Positions 13,927 through 24,321 of a stretch of DNA of 64,000 nucleotides are shown here, piece after piece (position 1 is the stretch's first letter; every line of letters starts with the position of its first letter). The notes under the pieces were generated by a model, which saw nothing but the letters and a program-made list of their open reading frames with translations, did no database searches and was not told the origin of the DNA. This stretch comes from Alentia gelatinosa (Eukaryota; Annelida; Polychaeta; Phyllodocida; Polynoidae): assembly GCA_950022655.1 (NCBI GenBank), contig OX465591.1, positions 50,334,478 to 50,398,477 on the forward strand, in the 5' to 3' direction. The translations under genes were made by a program, and so were the position numbers.

Positions 13927-15431
13927 TGAGAACACAATACAAGTTTAGACAGAACTCAGTATAAATGACCACACAATACAAGTAGAGACAGAACTCAGTA
14001 TAAATGACCACACAATACAAGTAGAGACAGAACTCAGTATAAATGAGAACACAATACAAGTAGGGACAGAACTCAGTATAAATGACTACACAATACAAGT
14101 AGAGACAGAACTCAGTATAAATGACCACACAATACAAGTAGAGACAGAACTCAGTGTAAATGACCACACAATACAAGTAGAGACAGAACTCAGTATAAAT
14201 GACCACACAATACAAGTAGAGACAGAACTCAGTATAAATGACCACACAATACAAGTAGAGACAGAACTCAGTATAAATGTCCACACAATACAAGTAGAGA
14301 GAACTCAGTATAAATGAGAACACAATACAAGTTTAGACAGAACTCAGTATAAATGACCACACAATACAAGTAAAGACAGAACTCAGTATAAATGACCACA
14401 CAATACAAGTAGAGACAGAACTCAGTATAAATGACCATACAATACAAGCAGATTCAGAACTCAGTATAAATGAGAACAATACAAGTAGAGACAGAACTCA
14501 GTATAAATGACCACACAATACAAGTAGAGACAGAACTCAGTATAAATGTCCACACAATACAAGTAGAGAGAACTCAGTATAAATGAGAACACAATACAAG
14601 TTTAGACAGAACTCAGTATAAATGACCACACAATACAAGTAAAGACAGAACTCAGTATAAATGACCACACAATACAAGTAGAGACAGAACTCAGTATAAA
14701 TGACCACACAATACAAGTAGAGACAGAACTCAGTATAAATGAGAACACAATACAAGTAGAGACAGAACTCAGTATAAATGAGAACACAATACAAGTAGAG
14801 ACAAAACTGAGTATAAATGAGAACACAATTCAAGTAGAGACAGAACTCAGTATAAATGTCCACACAATACAAGTAGAGACAGAACTCAGTATAAATGTCC
14901 ACACAATACAAGTAGAGAGAACTCAGTATAAATGAGAACACAATACAAGTAGAGACAGAACTCAGTATAAATGACCACACAATACAAGTAGAGACAGAAC
15001 TCAGTATAAATGACCACACAATACAAGTAGAGACAGAACTCTGTATAAATGAGAACACAATACAAGTAGAGACAGAACTCAGTATAAATGAGAACACAAT
15101 ACAAGTAGAGACAGAACTCAGTATAAATGAGAACACAATACAAGTAGAGACAGAACTCAGTAGTAATGAGAATACAATTCAAGTAGAGACAAAACTTAGT
15201 ATAAATGACCACACAATACAAGTAGAGACAGAACTCAGTATAAATGACCACACAATACAAGTAGAGACAGAACTCAGTATAAATGAGAACACAATACAAG
15301 TAGAGACAAAACTTAGTATAAATGACCAGACAATACAAGTAGAGACAGAACTCAGTATAAATGACCACACAATGCAAGTAGAGACAGAACTCAGTATAAA
15401 TGAGAACACAATACAAGTAGAGACAGAACTC
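13925..15431 (+). repeat. 39-bp minisatellite array, block 2, joined to the zinc-finger ORF
   Basis: About 38 further copies of the 39-bp unit continue after the LINE insertion. The last stop codon in the zinc-finger frame is the TAG at 14913-14915, inside a 37-bp variant unit. From 14916 to 15431 about 13 units are open in the zinc-finger frame. The final unit ends ELSI and passes directly into D-D-E-S-R-S-S-V-E-S-G, which is non-repetitive, acidic and serine-rich protein sequence. There is no spacer between repeat and gene. Confidence 0.95.
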
Positions 15432-17960
15432 AGTATAGATGATGAAAGCCGCAGTAGTGTTGAAAGTGGGACAAAAACTCCTGAAGTTGCTGCTATTAAC
15501 CAGCCAGAGAACAATCTGATTGGTGAACCTCCACTCTCTACGAGCATGGCGCGGCACCTCAGCACGCCTCCGCTACAGATGGTACCAGCTGATGGCAACA
15601 TAGTGGCACAGGCAGTTGCACATACATCTATTCAGCAGCAGCCACAACAACAGCCACAACCGCAGACGCAAGTCTTGCCTAGCATCGCTACCGTGATGAC
15701 GCCATCAGTTCCTGTCAGTGTCGACCAGCACAACGTCATGCAGCTCCAGCTCGCACAAACCATCTCTTCGAGTCCGGCAGTCTCCACAGCTGCATCTATT
15801 CAGTCTCAGTTGCTCCAAATGCCAACGATGGTGTCAACGGTGAACGTAGCCTGCCTGACGACAACGACCACCGACCAGCAGGCTGGCGAGGCGGAGCAGA
15901 CCGGACAAGAGGGGAGCCAGGTGCAGATGTGGTTACTTGATCCGTTTAGCCACGACATCACACAGGCAGCAGAAGGGAACATGCTCAATATCCAACAGCA
16001 GGGAATGGCTGCCACCACACAGGCACAGGTGGAAGGCGAGCAGACAGTGAACCAAGCTCTTTACGAGCAGACCGTCGCTACAATTCACTCAGAGATTACG
16101 AACCCAGAGAGACAAGCTGAGGGCCCCACGCCCTACCCAGTCCAGCTGCTAAATTACCAGGAAGGACAGGCGGCAGCTGGAACGGGCCAGGAGGCTACGA
16201 GCAGTGATGACAATGTCGTTGCCGAGTTCCTGCGCAGTCTACAGGATCCCATCCAGCAGCAAAACGTCATACAAGGAGTGATGCCATCGGAGCAGGCAGG
16301 CCCCGTGGATGCAGACCAGGACTCCTCCCAGCACAGCGACGACTCCAAGTCAGACCAGACCGGTCCGGGATGTGACAAGTGTGGCCGTGTGTTTGTCTCA
16401 CAAGACCTGCTTGTTTACCACCAGAAGTACAGTTGTCCCGCCAAGTTTGGCAACCTTAACAGTATGGATGATAGACAGTGTCGCTACTGCAAGGCCACCT
16501 TCCACCATAAAGTGGCACTCAAGTTCCACATGTCAAAGTGCCAAGTTGTCACAGATGCTGCTACCCATATGGTTACGACACAAGGAAACGCAGCCGAAGC
16601 TCAAGCGTCTACCACAGCAGCAACCCCGCCACCTCCGACTCTCAAAACAGAGCCCTCGACAACGACCAGCAGTTCTACCACCAAGCCAGGGACGCAAGAG
16701 CCTGAACCGAAGAAGAAAAAGAAGAAGAAGCATAAGAAGTACAAGCCCGGAGAAGAGCCACCACCAGTCGACCCCATCAAGGAGCCTGCGAAAGCCAAAC
16801 TCCTGCTCACTCTGGAGATAAAGACACTGCTTCACTCCTCAATTGTGCCAAACCCTGATGATCCAGAAAAGATGGCTTATCGCTGTAACTACTGCCATCG
16901 CATACACACACATACAATGTCACTACACAGTCACATCTTGACCAACCACCCTGTGAAATATAGGCAGGTGCGTGTGAGGGGACACAAAGTTTGTGACGAA
17001 AGAGCAGATGAAGACAAAAATTTAAGTGATGGAAGCTGCTCGGAGCGTCTTCAGGAAATAATGACCATAATCACCAATAAGATAGCCAAAGCTGAGAAGA
17101 AGAAACAGCGCGCTCAGCATCCGAAGAAGAAATCGGCTGCCGGATCAGCTGCCGGATCAGCTGCCGGATCAGCTGCCGGATCAGCTGCCGGATCAGCTGC
17201 CGGATCAGCTGCCGGATCAGCTGGCCAGCCTACGGCAACAGAAACCAGCAGCACGACAACTGTGACATCGGTCGCCACCACCGCTACCACATCCCAACAG
17301 GCTGATGATGTGGCCAACATGTTTGATAGTGGAACTGGCAAAAGTGATGACCTGACGCATATATTTAACGAGGCAGACCTTGCTGTTATCCACACTGTAG
17401 ATGATGCCGACTTGGATAACTCGGAGGAAATCTTCACAAAGTTACTTGCTCAAGAGCTGGGAGAGGAAGGACCTTTACATAGCAGTATATCCCATCAGCA
17501 ACAACAGCATCCACAGCAACAACAACAGCAACAACAGCAGCAACAACAGCAACAGCAGCAAGAACAACCTCAAGCAGAGAGTGGACAGGAAGAGTCGGAG
17601 CTGGACCATTCTCAGCAGATCCAAGTGGCACCGGGTATGCAGACCGGACAAGACCAGGTGCTGCAGCAGCAGCAGCAGCAGCAGCATATGCAGCAGCACC
17701 TTCAACAGCACTTTGAGCAGCAACAGCTCCTCCAACAGCAACAACAGCAACAGCAGCAACAGCAGAACCAGCAACAAGACCTGCTCCAGCAGCAACAGCA
17801 GCAACAAGAACTTCTCCACCAGCAGCAACAGCAACTCACTCAGCAGATAGCTCAGCAGCAGCTGGTGCAGCACCAGCAGCTGGTGCAGCAGCACCTCGCT
17901 CAACAACTTGAACAGCAGCATCTGACGGAGCAGCAGCTGGCGCAGTTCACCTCGCAGTAG
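15372..17960 (+). CDS. Glutamine-rich zinc-finger protein, N-terminal open frame
   Basis: An 862-codon uninterrupted frame with strong coding character, likely a nuclear nucleic-acid-binding regulator. Zinc fingers lie at residues 334-355 (C-x2-C-x12-H-x4-C), 370-390 (C-x2-C-x12-H-x3-C) and 505-526 (C-x2-C-x12-H-x4-H). The first two are C2HC and the third is C2H2. A lysine-rich stretch near residues 440-450 could be a nuclear localisation signal. An SAAG tetrapeptide repeat at about 589-617 is encoded by a 12-bp tandem repeat. Acidic segments follow, then about 150 residues of CAG/CAA-coded polyglutamine broken by leucine and histidine. The ATG at 15372 is the first in the frame but lies inside a minisatellite unit (ACA-ATG where ACA-ATA is usual), so the true N terminus may be an upstream exon. 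The frame ends at TAG 17958-17960. I do not recognise an ortholog. Confidence 0.85.
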   Translation: MQVETELSINENTIQVETELSIDDESRSSVESGTKTPEVAAINQPENNLIGEPPLSTSMARHLSTPPLQMVPADGNIVAQAVAHTSIQQQPQQQPQPQTQVLPSIATVMTPSVPVSVDQHNVMQLQLAQTISSSPAVSTAASIQSQLLQMPTMVSTVNVACLTTTTTDQQAGEAEQTGQEGSQVQMWLLDPFSHDITQAAEGNMLNIQQQGMAATTQAQVEGEQTVNQALYEQTVATIHSEITNPERQAEGPTPYPVQLLNYQEGQAAAGTGQEATSSDDNVVAEFLRSLQDPIQQQNVIQGVMPSEQAGPVDADQDSSQHSDDSKSDQTGPGCDKCGRVFVSQDLLVYHQKYSCPAKFGNLNSMDDRQCRYCKATFHHKVALKFHMSKCQVVTDAATHMVTTQGNAAEAQASTTAATPPPPTLKTEPSTTTSSSTTKPGTQEPEPKKKKKKKHKKYKPGEEPPPVDPIKEPAKAKLLLTLEIKTLLHSSIVPNPDDPEKMAYRCNYCHRIHTHTMSLHSHILTNHPVKYRQVRVRGHKVCDERADEDKNLSDGSCSERLQEIMTIITNKIAKAEKKKQRAQHPKKKSAAGSAAGSAAGSAAGSAAGSAAGSAAGSAGQPTATETSSTTTVTSVATTATTSQQADDVANMFDSGTGKSDDLTHIFNEADLAVIHTVDDADLDNSEEIFTKLLAQELGEEGPLHSSISHQQQQHPQQQQQQQQQQQQQQQQEQPQAESGQEESELDHSQQIQVAPGMQTGQDQVLQQQQQQQHMQQHLQQHFEQQQLLQQQQQQQQQQQNQQQDLLQQQQQQQELLHQQQQQLTQQIAQQQLVQHQQLVQQHLAQQLEQQHLTEQQLAQFTSQ
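17135..17222 (+). repeat. 12-bp coding tandem repeat (SAAG)
   Basis: Seven to eight perfect copies of GCTGCCGGATCA encode repeated Ser-Ala-Ala-Gly in the zinc-finger ORF. The copies are identical at the DNA level, which suggests recent slippage expansion. Copy number is a multiple of three bases, so it can vary without breaking the frame. Confidence 0.93.
17495..17960 (+). repeat. CAG/CAA-rich polyglutamine coding tract
   Basis: Long runs of mixed CAG and CAA codons, broken by leucine, histidine and glutamate codons. The tract sits between the acidic region and the in-frame TAG. Mixed codons stabilise such tracts against slippage. The TAG is one base from CAG and is preceded by CAG. Confidence 0.92.
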
Positions 17961-19070
17961 GAAGAGCAGAACGCAGGCGCTGCGCTGAGCTCGCACCAGA
18001 CGGCTGACACCAGCAGCCCGCCCTCATCACAACTCGCCCAGCAAGCCCACCACAACAAGCCTCTCGTCTGCCGTATTTGCAACTTCGACACTGTGTTCAC
18101 GACAGAGTTTGAGCTGAAATGCCACATGAAGTGGACGCACGGGAAGGTGTGTTCTGACGTGATCATTGAACAGCTGGTGAGTAGTCTGCAGAGCGAGGTG
18201 GAGGAGGAGGCGCAGCAGTCCTACCTGTGTCCCTTGTGCTCCTCCACCAGTCCCATCTTCACCCGACGCCACAGTCTCGAGTGCCACATCAAGTGGATGC
18301 ACAACCGTAGTGTGAAGGATGCGCTCAAACACCAGGCTCCCGTGGACAGCACCCTGTCGTCACAGATGTTTGACACCCACCTCCCATCAACGGAACAGTG
18401 CACCCAGCAAATACAGCAGGTCATGCAGCCATTGGATTCCGACTCCCCGGTGTACTCCAACCAGCCCAAGAGTGAGGAGTGGGAGGAGACGAAGGAGAGT
18501 AGCCCTCACACGCAGACAGCGGCCTCCACCGAGCCGCGCTCAGCCCCTGCAGATAGTTCTCAAGGTTCTCCACTCGGGGGCAGCCCTGGTCTGGCGCCGG
18601 ACAGCACCACGCAGTGGCAGGGTGAGGAGGAGGAGGAGGAGGAGGTTGGCAAACAGGCCGCCCTCTTTGAAGACTTGAGTGTGGCTGGTGATGGCGGAGA
18701 GGAGACGAGTGACTCGACACGCCCGCCGCGCACGCTCAGACCGCGCAAGGTGAACGAGGCGGCGAGCGGCGAGAAGCAGCAGCCGGCCGCCGTCAACGGC
18801 GACAAAGTGCCCTCCAAGGTGCTCAAAGTGCGGCTGGACCGGCTTGAGCTCCCCTCCGCCAAGCGCCACAAGCTCGACGACACCGCCAGCCTCACTGGAA
18901 GTCTCACCCGCGAACTGCGCAAGCGCTCTGCGTCAGCTGCAGACGATGACAAGAAACAGGACGCAGCTGGCGCGCTCTCACTGCGCAAGCGCATCAAGTC
19001 GGCCAGCGACACGGCTAAGAGTCAGCAGAAGGTGCCAGCCGCACGTGCGGCCAGCAAGCCCAAGCGGTGA
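17961..19070 (+). CDS. In-frame continuation of the zinc-finger protein after TAG
   Basis: The frame of the 15372 ORF continues without another stop for 369 codons to TGA at 19068-19070. No good new ATG precedes the next domain. About 35 residues in come two zinc-finger-like motifs, CRIC...CHMKWTH and CPLC...CHIKWMH, each C-x2-C, then 14-15 residues, then H-x4-H, sharing a C-H-x-K-W-x-H ending. An acidic, serine-rich region follows, with EEEEEEE near 18625-18650, and then a basic C-terminal tail ending KPKR. Composition and GC-rich third positions match the segment before the TAG, so the two were one protein. The TAG may be a CAG-to-TAG change in a glutamine run, a programmed readthrough site, a sequencing error, or part of an unseen intron. 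Confidence 0.8.
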   Translation, partial: EEQNAGAALSSHQTADTSSPPSSQLAQQAHHNKPLVCRICNFDTVFTTEFELKCHMKWTHGKVCSDVIIEQLVSSLQSEVEEEAQQSYLCPLCSSTSPIFTRRHSLECHIKWMHNRSVKDALKHQAPVDSTLSSQMFDTHLPSTEQCTQQIQQVMQPLDSDSPVYSNQPKSEEWEETKESSPHTQTAASTEPRSAPADSSQGSPLGGSPGLAPDSTTQWQGEEEEEEEVGKQAALFEDLSVAGDGGEETSDSTRPPRTLRPRKVNEAASGEKQQPAAVNGDKVPSKVLKVRLDRLELPSAKRHKLDDTASLTGSLTRELRKRSASAADDDKKQDAAGALSLRKRIKSASDTAKSQQKVPAARAASKPKR

Positions 19071-20346
19071 CTGGCCGGGGCCCCACCTGGCGGAGACTTA
19101 TGTAGTCACGACATGTAGCGAGACGATCAAATTTGGTGCTTTAGATATCCATCTTCTAGTTCACTTTGGAAACCGTATGTAAGAGGTGTCAAGTTAGCCT
19201 TATGGGAGAAGTACTTCAAACCAGATTTTACTTTATGCTTGGTTTTCATTGTTGTAGATTTTAGCTTCAAACAAAGTCCTAGAACAAGTGAGATTTGACT
19301 TTTTTATATATAAAATATCTATAAAATATCTATATTGTCGTTGAATACTAAGGTAAGCGTTTTGTGGATCTCAGATGTTATGGGAGTTCCGATGTTGGAA
19401 AAAAGTATCTGTACTTTTCCTCAGAGAAAAAAGAAGAGTGATGCTTGTTAGTTCTACTGTTCAGAGTAGTGAGAATATGTTCCAGTGTATTGAGAGTTAT
19501 TTTCGGTAAAACATGAGAGCGTAGTCCCCCATCCCCTATTTAGCCACCATTGCATTATCAGATGAACGTGAAGCCGTAATAAGTTGTAGACATTTGAGAC
19601 TGGAATACAGAATTTTATTGAGTACGTGTATATTTGTACTTTTATATTTGCTCGTTTCAATTTCTTATAGCGCAGTATATATATAAATAACTATATATGT
19701 GTGTGTGGTACAGGCATCTCGGACTCTGTCAATCCCTTGTATGTTTATACATACATATTTCAAAAGGTGCTTGTGGGAAAACACTCATGGTGAATATGTG
19801 ATGTTCTGTGTAGGTCGGTTTTACTCAATCATCATCCAGAAAATAGAGTAGCTTCAAAGATTCTATGTTGTACATTTAGTGTGTATTTACTTATTAATAT
19901 TTTAATATTCGTGAAGAGATAGTTAAAAACGAGTCTTTATTCATTACTGTTACGCAAGAACTCGAGCAGGAGGAGAGGTTCTCGTGTGAAACTCCGCCAT
20001 TGGAGAAGTGTTCGGCTACGATGTCGTGTAGAGTGTTTTATTGTGGAGAGCTGTATCCACAACGTATTGCTCCGCTGTGTAATATTGACGACATGTTTAC
20101 AGTGAAATCAAAACCTTACTGTTTGTTACTGTGTATTTATTATTATTATTACTCCTCATTGAACTTTTTAAAGCCGTCTTAGCATGGCGTCTAACTGATG
20201 AGTGGACAGTGTGTCGTTAACTTGCCCCCTACACGCTGTATAAAGCGCTACAGGTTGTGTGTCGTGTCCTCGATGGGCATTTACTGAGACTCGCTGAAAG
20301 ACTCGGACAGTAATCCTACCCCAGTGTTGTGCAGTGTGTAAGTGTA
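19071..20346 (+). other. Probable 3' UTR and downstream flank of the zinc-finger gene
   Basis: AT-rich DNA without a credible ORF. It contains TATATA stretches near 19300-19340 and 19675-19700. I see no repeat family match here. It probably includes the 3' UTR, but no poly(A) signal stands out strongly. An AATAAA at 21336-21341 lies beyond the 101-bp repeat. Confidence 0.45.
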
Positions 20347-21225
20347 AATGTGTGAGCCTGCGACTCACCACTGAGACGAGGCGATGTGCAGAATGGGGCT
20401 GTCCCCCACGTGTTTTAGGAATAAGAGGTAGAAATTGTGTGAATGGCTCGTGACAAACCAAGGACCCACCGCAGGGTGACGGAGGTTGTCCCCCACATGT
20501 GTCATGAATGAGAGAAAAATAGAAAATGTATGAATCGCTCGTCACAAAACCTGCGACTCACTGTTGAGACTGTAGGCAGCATGTTGACAGAGGTTGTCCC
20601 CAATTCGTTTTAGGAACGAGAGAAGTGGTAAATGGCTTGTCGTGAAACCAGTGACATTGTGGTGACGGAGGTTGTCCCCCACATGTATCGTGAATGAGAG
20701 AGAAGTAGAAAATGTGTGAATGGCTCGTCACAAAATCTTCGACCCATCGCTGAGACATTGTGGTGACGGAGGTTGTCCCCCACATGTATCGTGAATGAGA
20801 GAGAAGTAGAAAATGTGTGAATGGCTCGTCACAAAATCTTCGACCCATCGCTGAGACATTGTGGTGACGGAGGTTGTCCCCCACATGTATCGTGAATGAG
20901 AGAGAAGTAGAAAATGTGTGAATGGCTCGTCACAAAATCTTCGACCCATCGCTGAGACATTGTGGTGATGGAGGTTGTCCCCCACATGTATCGTGAATGA
21001 GAGAGAAGTAGAAAATGTGTGAATGGCTCGTCACAAAATCTTCGACCCATCGCTGAGACATTGTGGTGACGGAGGTTGTCCCCCACATGTATCGTGAATG
21101 AGAGAGAAGTAGAAAATGTGTGAATGGCTTGTCACAAAACCTTCGGCTCACTGCCGAGACATCGTGGTGATGAAGATTTTCCCCGGCACTTGTCATGAAC
21201 GAGAGAGATGTGGTAAATGTTGAGA
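20347..21225. repeat. 101-bp tandem repeat
   Basis: About eight to nine copies. The central copies (about 20655-21130) are nearly identical with a 101-bp period and contain GGAGGTTGTCCCCCACATGT and GTGAATGGCTCGTCACAAAA. Copies at both edges are diverged, as expected when an array homogenises from its middle. Apparent minus-strand ORFs here are repeat artefacts. Confidence 0.93.
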
Positions 21226-22720
21226 CTACATTCCGCAGGGATGTTAGAAGTCTACTGCAGGTTGTGACTGCACTCCACACAGTCTTCGCTATCGACCTGC
21301 CAGCAGACTAATAACTAATTATTACACTAGTAATTAATAAATGTCGTATATTCTGTATGTATCTAGCCTGTATACATGCGTATCGCTTTGTAGATGCAGC
21401 TCAAATTTTTCCTGTATCTTTCTACCCCACCCCCACACACACGCGTGTGTAGTGTGTTATTGTACATACAGAGTGTAAGCTTCGCTGTAAAATACTGCCA
21501 TGTTTGATGTCACCACACAAACTAATCGCGACAGATGACAGAGACCTGAGTTCCCACTCAGCAGGCACGCAGTCCTCTCGCCTTAGAGTGAGTGCAGAGT
21601 TTTCTGTCCAATCCAAATTACCCTTACAAAGCTCATTGATAATGAAGGTTTCAAATCCATCCAATCACAAGGACTTTTACAACACGCTCATAATAATAAT
21701 AATACTGCCACTTGTAATACAGTCAGTGAGATTTCCCGTAGTTAGTTGACAAGTCGGTCGGCCTGACCAGGCAGGTCGACTCTCCCTGTGTTAGACTGGT
21801 CATGTGACTTGACGTGCTGGGCAGCGTACGCTGGACATATGGCAGCGTACGCTGGACTGTCGTCAGTCACATGGTCACTGGGGAAAAGTGTAAATGTTGT
21901 AGAAGACACTGGCAGACACAGACAGACGAGCAGGCGAGCAATACGTGGGGTGACCTCACTCCGCCCCAGTCGTGTCATCAGGAATTAGCCGAGAATGAAC
22001 CCAGCTTCATGTACATAGAGCACCTGACTGTCCGGACGGTCCTCAATTCTACGACACAATGTCAAGTGTAGAGTGTGTCAGTCGTGTCGTCTTTCTTTCC
22101 GAATTCGCTGCCTTTTGGGACCAGACTCACTCAATGTTCTAGCTGAATGTAAACTTACCTCTCTGTCCTTGGGTAAAAGGAATCATTGACAGTGTTAGAT
22201 ATGGAACCTAAATGTTATATTAATTGTACTATTATTGGGTGAGCGAATGAAAGGTGTATCTGTAAGTATGTAAGTAATATACTAGATGGTTGTAGTGTAG
22301 GTAATGTGACCCACCACCGACAGATGGCCCAACGAGCTCGCGCAGTGCATGATGGGCATTGCGGAGAGCGACCCCTGGCGTTGTGGAGACGAGGTAGGGC
22401 GGTGTTTCCTAGTCTAGTCGTCGAGTGTATTGTTGATATTACCGCTACTACATAATGACTGGTGTCACCTTAGATGGCTTGCTATGAATCGTGTATCAGA
22501 CAGGGGTTTTGTCTTCACAATTGTAGGCCACATCAAAAGTATTTGTATCATAACTCTATTTTGATTTACTTTATTAAAGTTATACTGAAAAGTGTACCTT
22601 CGATGCTTTGTGGTTTTTCTCTCTGGTTGAGTTCTTTGTGGTTATGGACTGAGGATATGTTATGGTAATTATTAACGTGATGTTCATCATAGAAAAGTTG
22701 GAGTTTGCATATCTTAGTAC
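21226..22720. other. Unique-looking intergenic DNA
   Basis: No credible gene. It holds AATAAA at 21336-21341, a short direct repeat GCAGCGTACGCTGGAC at about 21820-21860, and an (AATAAT)-like run near 21690. Short ORFs show no recognisable domain. Confidence 0.5.
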
Positions 22721-23256
22721 TGACCACACAATACAAGTACATACGGAACTCGGTATAAATGAGAACACAATACAAGTAGAGACAGAACTCAGTATAAATT
22801 ACCACACAATACAAGTAGAGACAGAACTCAGTATAAATGACCACACAATACAAGTAGAGACAGACCTCAGTATAAATGAGAACACAATACAAGTAGAGAC
22901 AGAACTCAGTATAGATGAGAACACAATACAAGTAGAGACAGAACTCAGTATGAATGAGAACACAATACAAGTAGAGACAGAACTCAGTATAAATGAGAAC
23001 ACAATACAAGTAGAGACAGAACTCAGTATAAATGAGAACACAATACAAGTAGAGACATAACTTAGTATAAATGACCAGACAATACAAGTACATACAAAAC
23101 TCAGTATAAATGAGAACACAATACAAGTAGAGACAGAACTCAGTATAAATGTCCACACAATACAAGTCGAGACAGAACTCAGTATAAATTACCACACAAT
23201 ACAAGTCAACACAGAACTCAGTATAAATGAGAACTGACTACAATACAAGTAGAGAG
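22721..23256 (+). repeat. 39-bp minisatellite, downstream outlier block
   Basis: About 14 copies of the same 39-bp unit and orientation as the array at 1-15431, with variants such as AAGTACATACGGAACTCGG at the left edge and AAGTCAACACAGAACTC at the right. It lies 3.6 kb downstream of the zinc-finger frame, so the gene is flanked on both sides by the same minisatellite. Confidence 0.95.
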
Positions 23257-23382
23257 GTGACATTGATACCTGAATTCATCTAATTGATTCGATCACCACC
23301 CTCGTGGTGTAAAAAAAACTTAGGAAAGTCTAGTAAGGACCTTTAATGGTTGACTGGACGTTAAATCAAACCAAACAAAAAA

Positions 23383-23632
23383 CGCCATCTGTTGAATGAT
23401 TGCTGCACTACAGGGTAGACTGACAGGTCTACACGCCATCTGGTGAATGGTGGTCACACTACAGTAGACTGACAGGTCTACACGCCATCTGGTGAAAGGT
23501 GGCCACACTACAGGGTAGACTGACAGGTCTACACGCCATCTGGTGAATGGTGGCCACACTACAGGGTAGACTGACAGGTCTACTGTGATACATGTGCACA
23601 CCATCTGGTGAATGGTGGCCACACTAAAGTTT
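23383..23632. repeat. 51-bp tandem repeat
   Basis: About four to five copies of a 51-bp unit containing CACGCCATCTGGTGAATGGT and GGCCACACTACAGGGTAGAC. One copy carries an insertion (TGTGATACATGTGCA). A diverged first copy starts near 23383. Confidence 0.9.
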
Positions 23633-23734
23633 TGGAAATGTCTTTCCCTACAGACCTTTGTACTGCTCGGAGAGTGTATTATATAATAATGTCGAAGCCA
23701 ATTATCAATTTACTTTTGTGTATATTTCTTGAAT

Positions 23735-23850
23735 ACAAAGAATATAAAGCAAGGTTATATTTACTTTTATTAGTGTTTAATGTACATGTACAGCCCAACT
23801 TGGCTATAGGCCGGTCTTCCTTTCGGTCCCTCTGGAAATAGAAATAGATA
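23735..23850 (-). mobile_element. LINE 3'-tail fragment
   Basis: On the minus strand this contains AGAGGGACCGAAAGGAAGAC followed by CGGCCTATAGCCAAGTTGGG and an AATAAA-like element. That is the 3'-tail signature also seen at the LINE ends near 29314, 32121 and 41007. No reverse-transcriptase sequence is attached, so this is a very short or decayed insertion. The next 470 bp up to the 59-bp array are AT-rich without visible features. Confidence 0.6.
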
Positions 23851-24321
23851 TATGTAAATAATGTTATTCTAGTGAGAATATGGTCAGTACATTTCCAGCG
23901 TGATACAATATGAATGTGATTTAATGAAATCATTTGTCAAGATTTAAATCAGCAATACACGGTACCTAAGTCGAGATAGTTGTAAGTATCTAGGTGGCTC
24001 TAGGCCTACTGAAAATATCATACATTGTGAATTAGGCATAAAAGAGAGTATTACAAAGAAAATCATGTTAAAGTATATATTGAGGGTAATATAACCAAAT
24101 GGAAACAAAATATAATGAATAATGAAATAATTAGACAGCCATGCCATGTTAAGTATGAAACATAGAGGACAGTATTTGACTACAGATTATAAACATCAAC
24201 CAATAACATAATGAATTACAGAGACAGAAAAACACATTTAGAACAGTATGTTATTGTATCGGTCCACCGGTTCTCCTCTTTCTAGGATCTCTTGCCAAGG
24301 ACTAGACTATATAATCTATTC

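Noticed and set aside
15806..18012. Minus-strand leucine/valine-rich ORFs opposite the zinc-finger gene
   Set aside because: Shadows of CAG/CAA repeats; the plus frame has the zinc fingers and coding structure.
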